Shown: positions 17,199 to 25,445 of the stretch, piece after piece
How positions within the stretch are numbered: the first letter of the stretch is position 1
Layout: each line of letters opens with the position of its first letter
DNA from: Lacticaseibacillus baoqingensis
GTDB taxonomy: Bacteria; Bacillota; Bacilli; Lactobacillales; Lactobacillaceae
Assembly: GCF_003946165.1 (NCBI RefSeq)
Contig: NZ_RHOI01000002.1
Coordinates: 1-64,000, forward strand
Direction of reading: 5' to 3'
Length of the DNA stretch: 64,000 nt
Position numbers and translations under genes: made by a program
The notes under the pieces: generated by a model
Databases searched by the model: none
What the model was told of the DNA's origin: nothing
What the model saw: only the letters and a program-made list of their open reading frames with translations

Positions 17199-18062
17199 AT
17201 GAAGATCGGGTTTGTTGGTACTGGCGTGATGGGGACTGGGATCATCAACAATTTGCTCAAAGCCCACTATGAGGTCACGGTATTTAATCGCACCAAAGCC
17301 CACGCTGATCAGGTATTGGCCAACGGGGCCCATTGGGCTGACTCAGCGCAAGCGGTTGCAGCAGCAACTGATGTCACGTTTACCATGGTCGGGTTTCCCG
17401 CAGATGTTGAAGCGACATACTACGGAGATCACGGTATTTTTGCCGGTGCCAGCGCCGGTCAGATCGTGATCGATATGACCACCAGCACGCCCAGTTTGGC
17501 GCAAAAAATCGCCCAAACTGCCACTGCACATGATATCCAAGCCCTTGACGCGCCAGTGTCAGGCGGGGATGTCGGGGCAACAAATGGGACGCTCACGATG
17601 ATGATCGGCGGCGATGAAGCCACGGTCACGCAATTAACCCCGATCTTCAAGACAATGGCCAATGCGATCAATTACTTTGGGGCTGCAGGCATGGGCCAAC
17701 ACGCAAAAATGGCCAATCAGATCATGATCGCAGGGACCATGACCGGGTTAACGGAGATGTTAGTCTATGCCAAAGCCGCCGGATTGGATCTTCAGCAAAC
17801 CATCACCACGATCAGCGGCGGTGCCGGCGCTAACTGGAGTATGAGCAACTATGGTCCGCGGATCTTAGCAGGTGATTATACGCCAGGCTTTTTCATCAAA
17901 CACTTCGTCAAAGATCTGCGCATTGCCTTAGCCGAAGCCGACAAGCTCAACATCGACTTGCCAGCCACTCAAGAAGCCAAGCGCCTTTATCAAGTCTTAG
18001 TCGATAATGGCCACGGCGATTTAGGCACGCAAGGGTTGATCACGAGTTACACCGGCTGGTAA
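17199..18062 (+). CDS. NAD(P)-dependent beta-hydroxyacid dehydrogenase family protein
   Basis: A 287-residue member of the 3-hydroxyisobutyrate/tartronate semialdehyde dehydrogenase family. The N-terminal cofactor motif GFVGTGVMGTGI, the substrate-binding DAPVSGGDVGA near residue 120, and the catalytic lysine region (GQHAKMANQI, about K170) are all present. Its natural substrate is not apparent. ATG at 17199 with GAAAGGATG is chosen over an ATG nine bases upstream that overlaps the pepF stop. It is the second gene of a pepF operon, with no functional link known. Confidence 0.87.
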   Translation: MKIGFVGTGVMGTGIINNLLKAHYEVTVFNRTKAHADQVLANGAHWADSAQAVAAATDVTFTMVGFPADVEATYYGDHGIFAGASAGQIVIDMTTSTPSLAQKIAQTATAHDIQALDAPVSGGDVGATNGTLTMMIGGDEATVTQLTPIFKTMANAINYFGAAGMGQHAKMANQIMIAGTMTGLTEMLVYAKAAGLDLQQTITTISGGAGANWSMSNYGPRILAGDYTPGFFIKHFVKDLRIALAEADKLNIDLPATQEAKRLYQVLVDNGHGDLGTQGLITSYTGW

Positions 18063-18071
18063 AAGCTGCGC

Positions 18072-18110
18072 CAATAGGGCCAAGTGACTGAACGTCACTT
18101 GGCCCTATTG
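18072..18110. terminator. 17-bp hairpin between convergent genes, no T run
   Basis: A perfect 17-bp stem (18072-18088 with 18094-18110) and a five-base loop sit between convergent genes. Unlike the other terminators here it lacks a T run on either strand, so it may act in another way, for instance by protecting 3' ends. Confidence 0.5.
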
Positions 18111-18122
18111 TGTGCTTGCAGG

Positions 18123-18917
18123 TTAATCCAGCCGCCACCGATGCAGCGCTAAAGCAATGAAATAAAAGCAAAATTCGATCGCTGCAATAAAAAAAGTCAC
18201 CGGCCAATTCGTATAATAGCCTAATGCTAACCCCGCCCATACCCCGATCAATGCGGCAACGACGGAGATCACCAACATTTGCGGCAGGGTTTTACCTAAA
18301 TACTTGGCCACTGCAGGCGGCAGGGTCAATAAGATAAACACTAACAATGACCCCACGATCTGGGCCCCGATCGACACGCTGATCGCCAAGATCAACAAGA
18401 AGTAAATCGAGATCAAATTCCGCCGCACGCCTTGTGCTTGTGCCCCGATCGCATCAAATGAATCAAAGGCCAAATGCCGATAGCCAAAACCCAGCGTCAA
18501 TAAGACGGCTGCTGCTAGGCCTAATAACTGCCAAACATCGCTGCGCGAGATCCCAATAATACTCCCAAATAAGATCGTCGTGGCATAACTGGCACTCGCT
18601 GATGAAAGCGACAAAAACAAGATCCCTAAGCCGACAAACAAACTCGATACCGCACTGATCGATGCTTCCCGCCGAGATTGCTGCACCGATAAGCGGCCGA
18701 CGGTGATCGAACTCGTGATCGTGAACAACAACATCCCATCCAGCGGCCGGATCCCTAAGAACACCGCAAACGCGGCACCAGCAAACCCCACTTCAGACAG
18801 CGTATGCGCCAAAAAGCTCATCCCGCGCGCCGTCACGAACACGCCAACGATCCCAGTGGTCAGTGCAATAAAGGTGCTGGCCAACCAGGCATTTTGCATA
18901 AAATCATAGCTGAACAC
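18123..18917 (-). CDS. znuB: Metal ABC transporter permease, ZnuB/AdcB type
   Basis: A 264-residue membrane protein of the ABC-3 family with about seven to eight hydrophobic segments, including the family GMSFLAHTLSEVGFAGAAFA stretch. It forms the channel for zinc or manganese. It starts with GTG, overlapping the TAG stop of the ATPase gene by one base (TAGTG), so translation is coupled. The binding-protein gene (znuA) is not next to it. A Zur-like box before the operon argues for zinc. Confidence 0.88.
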   Translation of the reverse strand: MFSYDFMQNAWLASTFIALTTGIVGVFVTARGMSFLAHTLSEVGFAGAAFAVFLGIRPLDGMLLFTITSSITVGRLSVQQSRREASISAVSSLFVGLGILFLSLSSASASYATTILFGSIIGISRSDVWQLLGLAAAVLLTLGFGYRHLAFDSFDAIGAQAQGVRRNLISIYFLLILAISVSIGAQIVGSLLVFILLTLPPAVAKYLGKTLPQMLVISVVAALIGVWAGLALGYYTNWPVTFFIAAIEFCFYFIALALHRWRLD

Positions 18918-19615
18918 TATTGCACCCCCGTCACTGGTCGCAGTTCTTTTGGCATCCGTGATTCATCCATCTCCGTGGTGCGCCGCAATTCATGGCCTTT
19001 TGGCGTCAACAAGAGATATTGCTGGGTGTAATCCTTGGCCAGCTGCAAGTCATGGGTGACAAACAATACCGTGAGCTTCAAGGTCGCGTTCAGCTCTTGG
19101 ACCAGCGTCATCAGCTCGGTTTTAGTGTTCACATCCAAACTAGCGGTCGCTTCATCTAAAATCAAAAAATTCGGCGCCGTCAATAAAGCCTGGGCCAAGT
19201 ATGCCTTTTGCTTTTCACCACCAGAAGCCCGGCCAAGCAGCTGATGCTGTCGCGCCGTCAAATGCGTCTGCGCCAACACTGCATCCAATTGCCGCTTTTC
19301 TTTAGGGGTATGCCAAGGAAAGCCATGTTGAAGCTGATTAAGCTGCACAAAACTGCGAATCGACAGCGGGTATTCCGGATCGATATTGCGAAATTGCGGG
19401 ACGTACCCTAAGCGCATGTTGGGCATGAACTTGATTTGTCCTGACTGCGGCCGCAACTGGCCCATCAACAACCGGATCAATGTCGTTTTACCGACCCCGT
19501 TGGCCCCGATCAAGCTGGTCATCGACCCTTCTTTAAGTGCAAAAGAAAGATCGGAATAGAGTTGGCGATCATGAAAGCCAAAGCTTAGATGTTCAACCGA
19601 CAGTAAGTCTGTCAT
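18917..19615 (-). CDS. znuC: Metal ABC transporter ATPase, ZnuC/AdcC type
   Basis: A 232-residue ATPase. Walker A is GANGVGKTT, the signature is degenerate (GRASGGEKQKAYLAQALL) and Walker B is LILDEATASLD. The size and the C-terminus (HELRRTTEMDES) fit ZnuC/AdcC. The frame is open 18 codons further upstream, but ATG at 19615 has GGGGG before it, and the upstream part would cover the Zur-like box. It forms an operon with the permease. Confidence 0.88.
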   Translation of the reverse strand: MTDLLSVEHLSFGFHDRQLYSDLSFALKEGSMTSLIGANGVGKTTLIRLLMGQLRPQSGQIKFMPNMRLGYVPQFRNIDPEYPLSIRSFVQLNQLQHGFPWHTPKEKRQLDAVLAQTHLTARQHQLLGRASGGEKQKAYLAQALLTAPNFLILDEATASLDVNTKTELMTLVQELNATLKLTVLFVTHDLQLAKDYTQQYLLLTPKGHELRRTTEMDESRMPKELRPVTGVQ

Positions 19616-19634
19616 ATGTACCCCCAAAAGAAAA

Positions 19635-19649
19635 TAGTAATGATTACGA
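19635..19649 (-). promoter_or_regulatory. Candidate Zur box
   Basis: On the minus strand TCGTAATCATTACTA matches the core of the B. subtilis Zur site (TCGTAATNATTACGA) except at two bases. It lies about 20 bases before the znuC start, where a bound repressor would block transcription when zinc is plentiful. Confidence 0.6.
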
Positions 19650-19695
19650 ATAAATAGTTTACACGTCACGGCGCTGCTTGGCTAGTATTAGCCAT

Positions 19696-19730
19696 CAAAA
19701 AAACGGTATTTTCTAAGAAAATACCGTTTT
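19696..19730 (-). terminator. Terminator of DUF960 gene
   Basis: AAAACGGTATTTTCT and its complement form a stem followed, on the minus strand, by seven T. Confidence 0.9.
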
Positions 19731-19733
19731 AGG

Positions 19734-20078
19734 TTAATTCTTGCCTAATTCACTAAGATCGTTGGCCTTACTGAAATCGATATAGATCGTCTTCGGGTTG
19801 TCCTTCACGATCAAAATATACCCATGCCCTAAAAATGGCTTGTCCCCAGCGTAAGTCAGCGGAAATTCTTGTGCCGGCGCAAGGTCGCCTTGAATCAACA
19901 AGGCATAGAGTTCATCGTCATCATAATCATCAGAAAAGGCGATCGCCACCGGCGCGGTGACTAATTGATCAGCTTGGTTCATCAACTTGATCACGTCAAA
20001 GATCTGGTCCGTCACCGCTTTGGGGAAAACTGCACTGACCTTTTCGCTCACGTGCCGTCGCTTCGTCACTTCGTACAT
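19734..20078 (-). CDS. DUF960 family protein
   Basis: A 114-residue acidic protein of the DUF960 family known from lactobacilli, staphylococci and other Firmicutes; no function is established. No signal peptide or membrane segment is seen. ATG at 20078 lies six bases from GGAGG; a GTG immediately before it is less well placed. It is a single-gene unit with its own terminator. Confidence 0.75.
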   Translation of the reverse strand: MYEVTKRRHVSEKVSAVFPKAVTDQIFDVIKLMNQADQLVTAPVAIAFSDDYDDDELYALLIQGDLAPAQEFPLTYAGDKPFLGHGYILIVKDNPKTIYIDFSKANDLSELGKN

Positions 20079-20150
20079 CACTGCCTCCTGTTGTTTCGCA
20101 TTAAGTCTCTTAGTAGCCTACACCATTTTTGAGGCGCTGGCTATTAAGAG

Positions 20151-21674
20151 TTAATCTTGCGCGGCCACTGCCGCATTAGCGTTTGGATGGCGGCGCTGGA
20201 ATCCGGCAATAGCTGCGTATGCTCCTGCCAACCGATCAGCACAATCCGTCCAAACTGGCATTAATTCGGCATAGACTGCAGCATCATCACTGGGTTGCTG
20301 CGTGTGCGTTTGCCCCACCATGTCCACGACCGCATCCAATGACGGACACAGCCCTAACGCCTGCATCCCCAACACTGCCGCGCCTAACGCAGAGCTTTCA
20401 AAGCTGTCTGGGATCGTCACTGGGGCAGCAAAAACATCGGCCAACAACTGCCGCCACAAACCGCTGCGGGCAAACCCACCAGTCGCTTGGATCGCTTTTG
20501 GCTGGCCGGCTAAGGCGGCGACTAATTGCATCACCGCAAATAAATTAAACGTGATCCCTTCTAATACCGCTTTTAACATGGTGGCGCGGTCGTGTTGCCG
20601 CGTCAACCCAATAAAGCTGCCGCGCGCATCCGCATCCCATAACGGCGCTCTTTCACCACCTAGATAAGGCAGGAACAATAAGCCGTCTGCTCCAGCTGGT
20701 ACCTTGGCGGCCAAAGCCGTCAATTGATCATAATCACGGTCCGCAAAAAACGCATCCCGCGCCCAGCGCCAAACGACCCCGCCGTTATTGACCGGCCCGC
20801 CGATCACCCAGCGGCCTGGCGCCAAATAATACGTAAACAGCCGGCCATTAGGATCACACACGGGATGATCCACCACCGTGCGCACCGCACCAGAGGTCCC
20901 GATCGTCACCGCCACGGTTCCAGGTGTGATCGCTGCGACGCCAAGATTGCTCAAGACCCCATCAGAAGCCCCGATGACTACCGGGGTGTCTGCGGCGATG
21001 CCGATGAGCTGAGCAATTTCTGGGCGCATTTGCTTCAGTTGGTGATCCGTATCGACTAACTGCGGCAATTGTGCGGCGGTGACGCCAGCCAATGCCAATG
21101 CCGTCGGGTCCCAATCCATGGTAAAAATATTCATCAAGCCAGTCGCATTCGCCAATGAATAATCTTGGACGTAGCGGCCGAACATCCGGAATAAGACATA
21201 ATCTTTGATTCCGATCACGTGAGCAGCTTGGGCCATCACGGCCGGTTGCGCTTGTTGCAGCCACATCAGCTTGACCAGCGGGCTCATCGGGTGCACCGGC
21301 ACCCCAGTACGGGCAAACAAGGCGGCGCCGCGACCGTCCGCCCGCAATTGCTGGGCAAACGCCGCCCCGCGATTATCGGCCCATGTCAGCACTTGCGTTA
21401 ATGGCTGGTCATCTGCATCCATCACGATCACACTGTGCATCGCCGCAGAGAAGCTGATGCCGGCAATCGAATGTCCCGCCACTTGTGCAACGACTTGCTT
21501 TAAGCCAGTGATCACTGCCGTAAAAATTTCCTCAGGTGATTCTTCAGCCATATCAGGCTCGGATTGGCACAGTGGATACGAGTTGTTGGCAGACGCTTGC
21601 GCGTGCCCGTGCAAATCAAAAGCAACCACTTTGGTACTGGTCGTGCCAATATCCACCCCGATCATGACTGTCAT
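20151..21674 (-). CDS. gntK: Gluconokinase, FGGY family
   Basis: Phosphorylates D-gluconate to 6-phosphogluconate in the cytoplasm. The 507-residue FGGY kinase has the phosphate-binding IGVDIGTTSTKVV at the N-terminus, an MHSVIVMD stretch and the C-terminal ATP-site signature QATGGFARSGLWRQL. FGGY kinases differ in sugar, but the partner gene (6-phosphogluconate dehydrogenase) three bases upstream and an RpiR regulator indicate gluconate. No gluconate permease lies here. GGAGGG precedes the ATG. Confidence 0.9.
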   Translation of the reverse strand: MTVMIGVDIGTTSTKVVAFDLHGHAQASANNSYPLCQSEPDMAEESPEEIFTAVITGLKQVVAQVAGHSIAGISFSAAMHSVIVMDADDQPLTQVLTWADNRGAAFAQQLRADGRGAALFARTGVPVHPMSPLVKLMWLQQAQPAVMAQAAHVIGIKDYVLFRMFGRYVQDYSLANATGLMNIFTMDWDPTALALAGVTAAQLPQLVDTDHQLKQMRPEIAQLIGIAADTPVVIGASDGVLSNLGVAAITPGTVAVTIGTSGAVRTVVDHPVCDPNGRLFTYYLAPGRWVIGGPVNNGGVVWRWARDAFFADRDYDQLTALAAKVPAGADGLLFLPYLGGERAPLWDADARGSFIGLTRQHDRATMLKAVLEGITFNLFAVMQLVAALAGQPKAIQATGGFARSGLWRQLLADVFAAPVTIPDSFESSALGAAVLGMQALGLCPSLDAVVDMVGQTHTQQPSDDAAVYAELMPVWTDCADRLAGAYAAIAGFQRRHPNANAAVAAQD

Positions 21675-21677
21675 CGT

Positions 21678-22589
21678 TTATCCCTCCGAAACTAATTTTT
21701 TATCGACGGCGTGCCCGCCGAATTGATTGCGCAATGCCGCAACGACTTTGCCGGTCATCGTATCGTCTTCTTCTGAGCGATACCGCATCATCAAAGCGCT
21801 AGAGATCACCGGAGTCGGCACGTGCAAACGCAATGCTTCTTCAACCGTCCAAGCCCCTTCGCCGCTGGAATGCATCACGCCTTTAAGCTCATCCAATTTT
21901 GGATCATCACTAAATGCCGATTGGGCTAATGCCATCAGCCACCCGCGGATCACAGACCCATGATCCCACAACTTGGCTACTGCTTCATTATCGTAGTCAA
22001 AATCGCTCTTGGCAAGTACTTCAAAGCCTTCACCGATCGCTTGCATCATGCCATATTCGATCCCGTTGTGCACCATCTTCAAATAATGGCCGCTGCCTGC
22101 GGGACCGGTATATAAATAGCCATCCGTTTGGGCGATCGCTTGAAAAATCGGCTCGATCACTGCAAAGGTCTTCTGATCGCCACCGATCATGAAATTGCCA
22201 TCATGGCGCGCGCCAGCCATGCCGCCAGAAGTCCCAGCATCAAAGAAATGGATGCCGTTGGCGGCTAATTGTTGGGCATGCGCCATCGAGTCGCGATAAA
22301 ACGAATTGCCGCCATCGATCACGATGTCACCGGCACTTAACGATTCTGCCAAAGCATCGATACAGCTTTGCGTCGGGTAACCTGCAGGGACCATCAACCA
22401 AACGATCTTAGGCGTTGGCAAAGCGGCGATCATGTCATCCACTGTCGCATAGGCCACCGCCCCAGTTTGGGCCACGATCGCCCGCGCATCCGCATTGAGA
22501 TCATATGCTGCCACCGCAATTTCATGGTCGCGCAGGTTGCGCACCAAGTTCATTCCCATTTTACCTAAGCCGATCATCCCGATATTCAT
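21678..22589 (-). CDS. gnd: 6-phosphogluconate dehydrogenase, short form
   Basis: Oxidatively decarboxylates 6-phosphogluconate to ribulose 5-phosphate. This is the short form (303 residues rather than about 470), with GLGKMGMNL at the N-terminus, the substrate site DAGTSGGMAGA and the catalytic lysine in HYLKMVHNGIEYG. Short forms often prefer NAD. ATG at 22589 gives the usual MNIGMIG start; a TTG two codons upstream is closer to GGAGG and is possible. It is the first gene of the gluconate operon, with two operator-like repeats upstream. Confidence 0.9.
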   Translation of the reverse strand: MNIGMIGLGKMGMNLVRNLRDHEIAVAAYDLNADARAIVAQTGAVAYATVDDMIAALPTPKIVWLMVPAGYPTQSCIDALAESLSAGDIVIDGGNSFYRDSMAHAQQLAANGIHFFDAGTSGGMAGARHDGNFMIGGDQKTFAVIEPIFQAIAQTDGYLYTGPAGSGHYLKMVHNGIEYGMMQAIGEGFEVLAKSDFDYDNEAVAKLWDHGSVIRGWLMALAQSAFSDDPKLDELKGVMHSSGEGAWTVEEALRLHVPTPVISSALMMRYRSEEDDTMTGKVVAALRNQFGGHAVDKKLVSEG

Positions 22590-22622
22590 CGTCAAAAAGC
22601 CTCCTTGTTTGCCCTAAGTATA

Positions 22623-22669
22623 TGAAAATGTTTTACACATATCAAGTAAAACTGATGAAAATTGTTTTC
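22623..22669. promoter_or_regulatory. Two candidate operators of the gluconate regulator
   Basis: TGAAAATGTTTTACA (22623-22637) and TGAAAATTGTTTTC (22656-22669) are related imperfect palindromes with GAAAA and TTTTM arms, about 33 bases (three helical turns) apart, in the divergent gnd/rpiR region. Confidence 0.45.
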
Positions 22670-22707
22670 TTTTGGTGTCACCAGTTTCACGCATTCGTTG
22701 GCAATCA

Positions 22708-22716
22708 TGCTATACT
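22708..22716 (+). promoter_or_regulatory. Extended -10 promoter of the rpiR-type gene
   Basis: ATGCTATACT is an extended -10 element (TGC plus TATACT at 22711-22716) ahead of the regulator gene. No good -35 is seen at 17 bases. Confidence 0.5.
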
Positions 22717-22735
22717 GTAGGCCGGAGGATCTATC

Positions 22736-23572
22736 ATGCACAACTTCGCCTTGCAATTTAAAGCTAATCAGCAACGGCTGAGCACCAAAGAGCGCGCTTT
22801 AGGCCAGTTTTTATTACAACATCAACAAGCCGCCAGCACTTGGTCGATCTCAACTTTGAGCGCCAAGACTGATATTTCCACGGCGACGATCTCACGCTTT
22901 GCTAAAAATCTGGGCTATCCAAATTTTCAAAGCCTGCGTTTAGCCCTGGCAATGCCTCAAGGCAAGCATCAGCTTTTTGAAGAGATCGGGGAACATGACT
23001 CGCTGTTGACCATGGCAGATAAGGTTTTTTCTGCAAACGTGGATGCGCTTCAAGCGACTGCCAGCAATCTCACCGAAACCCAGCTGCAAGAAGCCGTCAC
23101 CTTATTGACCACTGCCAATCAAGTCGGCTTGTACGGCTTAGGGGCCAGCAATTTGGTCGCCTTAGACGGGTACCATAAGTTTTTACGGACCCCGATCAAC
23201 GCCACTTATGCCAGTGATTTTCACATGCAGCTAATGGCGATCACCCGCTTGACCCCAGCAGATTGCGCCATCGTGATCTCCCATACCGGGACCGATCGCG
23301 ACGCGCTAGCCTTAGCGCAGGTGGCCGCAGACCATCATGTCCCATTGATCGTGATTTCCGGGGCGGCAAAATCGCCGATCGCCAAGCTCGCGACGGTTTT
23401 GCTGGTGGCGGTCGCAGAAGAAACTCAATATCGCGTTGAAGCCTTGCACGCCTTAATTGCCCAATTATCGTTAATGGACACGTTATTTATTTTGTGCGCC
23501 GTGCATCTGGATCAAGGCGCCGCCGCGGTACTCGAACAGATCCGCAAGACGATCCATAAAACGCGCAAATAA
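22736..23572 (+). CDS. RpiR/MurR family regulator of gluconate genes
   Basis: A 278-residue regulator: N-terminal RpiR helix-turn-helix (about residues 1-77, with TDISTATISRFAKNLGYPNF) and a C-terminal SIS sugar-phosphate domain (about 110-250, VGLYGLGASNLVALDG). It is divergent from gnd-gntK, which it probably controls, with 6-phosphogluconate or a similar compound as ligand. This is inferred from location and family. CCGGAGG precedes the ATG. Confidence 0.88.
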   Translation: MHNFALQFKANQQRLSTKERALGQFLLQHQQAASTWSISTLSAKTDISTATISRFAKNLGYPNFQSLRLALAMPQGKHQLFEEIGEHDSLLTMADKVFSANVDALQATASNLTETQLQEAVTLLTTANQVGLYGLGASNLVALDGYHKFLRTPINATYASDFHMQLMAITRLTPADCAIVISHTGTDRDALALAQVAADHHVPLIVISGAAKSPIAKLATVLLVAVAEETQYRVEALHALIAQLSLMDTLFILCAVHLDQGAAAVLEQIRKTIHKTRK

Positions 23573-23591
23573 CCGGCATCGTTGCCAAACC

Positions 23592-23645
23592 AAACGCCGC
23601 GTCCGGATCCCTGTTGAATCAACAGGCGATCCGGACGCGGCGTTT
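23592..23645. terminator. Shared hairpin, rpiR-type / aldo-keto reductase genes
   Basis: AAACGCCGCGTCCGGATC and its complement form an 18-bp stem, with a further CCTGTTG/CAACAGG stem inside, between two convergent genes. Only a short T run follows. Confidence 0.7.
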
Positions 23646-23656
23646 ATGGTACAGCT

Positions 23657-24517
23657 TTAGAAAGTGGCAGTGTCTGGATCGGTGTAAGTCCCAGCCGTCC
23701 CATGCAAGGCATCGATCACTTCCATATCATGGTGGCTCAGCTCAAAATCAAAGAGCTGTGCGTTTTCTTGGATCCGCTGTGCATGTACTGATTTTGGTAA
23801 TGGCAAGAAGTCGTTTTGCAAAGACCAGCGCAAAACCAGCTGCGCGACTGACTTATGGTAGCGTGCCGCCATTTTTTTCAGTTCTGGCACGGCAAAGATC
23901 TTACCGGTGCCTAGCGGGCTATAAGCCTCATTCAACATGCCATGTGCTTTGTTGTAAGCAACCAGTTCAGGTTGCATTTCGGAAGGATTCAAGAAGATCT
24001 GGTTGACCATTGGCGCCACCGTTGCCGTTTTGGCTAATTCTTCCAAATGATGCTGGCGGAAATTCGACACGCCGATCGCCCGTGCTTTACCAGCCTTTAG
24101 GATCTCTTCCATTGCCCGCCAAGTCTCGGCATTGACGGCTTGCCAATTGTCACGGAACTTGATCGGGTTTGGCCAGTGGATCAAATAAAGATCCACATAA
24201 TCCAGCCCCAGCTTCGTCAAACTGGTATCGATCGCCGCTTTGGCGGCATCATAACCATGATCTTCATTCCATAACTTCGTCGTGACAAACAGGTCTTCAC
24301 GCCGCACGCCAGAAGCTTTGATCCCGGCGCCAACGCTTTCTTCGTTCCCATAAGCAGCCGCTGTGTCGATATGCCGATACCCCGCAGCGATCGCCGCTTC
24401 AACGCTTTGCTTGGCCACCTCGCCATCAGGGGTTTGCCAAGTGCCGAAACCAACGATCGGGATCTCAACACCATTCGTCAACGTGTAGGTATCCGTTAAT
24501 TTTGTTAAATGTGCCAA
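23657..24517 (-). CDS. Aldo-keto reductase
   Basis: An NADPH-dependent TIM-barrel reductase, 286 residues. The catalytic tetrad regions are visible: HIDTAAAYGNE (Asp, Tyr), TTKLWN (Lys) and LYLIHWP (His), plus the cofactor-binding LPLPKS near the C-terminus. It resembles the 2,5-diketogluconate reductase group, which act on many small aldehydes and ketones. The start is TTG at 24517, eight bases from GGAGG; the ATG within that spacer is out of frame and the upstream M would leave the site unused. Confidence 0.9.
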   Translation of the reverse strand: MAHLTKLTDTYTLTNGVEIPIVGFGTWQTPDGEVAKQSVEAAIAAGYRHIDTAAAYGNEESVGAGIKASGVRREDLFVTTKLWNEDHGYDAAKAAIDTSLTKLGLDYVDLYLIHWPNPIKFRDNWQAVNAETWRAMEEILKAGKARAIGVSNFRQHHLEELAKTATVAPMVNQIFLNPSEMQPELVAYNKAHGMLNEAYSPLGTGKIFAVPELKKMAARYHKSVAQLVLRWSLQNDFLPLPKSVHAQRIQENAQLFDFELSHHDMEVIDALHGTAGTYTDPDTATF

Positions 24518-24639
24518 ATCATGATCCTCCTTCTGTCTGAAAACAAAGCTTTCACTTATGGTATCTAATTTATACGTTAACACACTGCAACGCAATAACG
24601 CACTTATAAGTGCCTAATCCGCAGCCGGCTTAAGCATCC

Positions 24640-24674
24640 AAAAACGCTGGCAGCGTCAAGCCGCCAGCGCTTTT
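24640..24674 (-). terminator. Terminator of the murE-racemase operon
   Basis: GCGCTGGCGGCTTGACGCTG and following bases form a stem (CGCTGGC arms), with four T after it on the minus strand. Confidence 0.75.
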
Positions 24675-24690
24675 CATGTGCCAAAATCGG

Positions 24691-25443
24691 CTATTCAGCC
24701 ATGAGTGCTGCCAGTTGCGCTTGTCCTTGAGCGACACTGGCACGAAAAGCGCGCCCTAGCATCAAGGTCTTATCGACAATGATACTTTGCGCATCGATCA
24801 CCTGATACGGGTGGTCTGGGGCTTTTTCTTGAGCTAAGGACAATTCGGTACATCCAAGCACGATCACGTTGACGTTAAAGCGCTCATGCATCTGTTTAAG
24901 GATCTCATGATATAACTCACCGTCGACTCGGTTGTTTTCCTTGATGTCTTGATAGATCAGCGTCATGACCATTTCTTGGATCTGGGCATCGCCTAAGACG
25001 ACTTGGCACCCATGCGATTCAATTTCCCGCGCGTAGATCCCATCTGCCAAGGTGCCTTTGGTCGCGATCAAGCCGATCCGCGATTCATGCGGATATTGTT
25101 GGGCCATTTCTTTGATCGCCACGCGCGGCATATGCAGCAACGGTACCGATGTGGCCGCTTGCAGCTGATCATAGAAATAATGCGCCGTGTTGCACACCAT
25201 CACCATAAAATCAGGCTTTAACAGGCTTTGTTGGCGAATATCATCCAATAGATCCGGGTAAAAATTCTGCTGGGTATGATCGAGAATATAACTGGTTCGA
25301 TCAGGGACCGAAGCATGGTTCACGAGCACATAATCCAGATAGTCTTGATCTTTTTTGGCCTGGGAGCGCTCATTGAGCAACCGCACATAACTTTCTGTTG
25401 CAGCGGTACCCATCCCCCCGATGACCGTAAAAAAGCGTTGCAT
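24691..25443 (-). CDS. Aspartate/glutamate racemase family protein
   Basis: A cofactor-independent racemase of 250 residues. The two catalytic cysteines are in VCNTAHYF (near residue 84) and LGCTEL (near 197); IGGMGTAAT at the N-terminus binds substrate. It lies two bases after murE. In lactobacilli with L-Lys-D-Asp peptidoglycan, D-aspartate for the cross-bridge is made by such an enzyme, so aspartate racemase is the likely role. Glutamate racemase normally has a distinct sequence (MurI). The substrate is inferred from context. Confidence 0.85.
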   Translation of the reverse strand: MQRFFTVIGGMGTAATESYVRLLNERSQAKKDQDYLDYVLVNHASVPDRTSYILDHTQQNFYPDLLDDIRQQSLLKPDFMVMVCNTAHYFYDQLQAATSVPLLHMPRVAIKEMAQQYPHESRIGLIATKGTLADGIYAREIESHGCQVVLGDAQIQEMVMTLIYQDIKENNRVDGELYHEILKQMHERFNVNVIVLGCTELSLAQEKAPDHPYQVIDAQSIIVDKTLMLGRAFRASVAQGQAQLAALMAE

Positions 25444-25445
25444 GC

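Noticed and set aside
24518-24595. Longer aldo-keto reductase from ATG 24595
   Set aside because: The extra residues do not resemble the family, and the strong GGAGG lies between that ATG and the conserved part.
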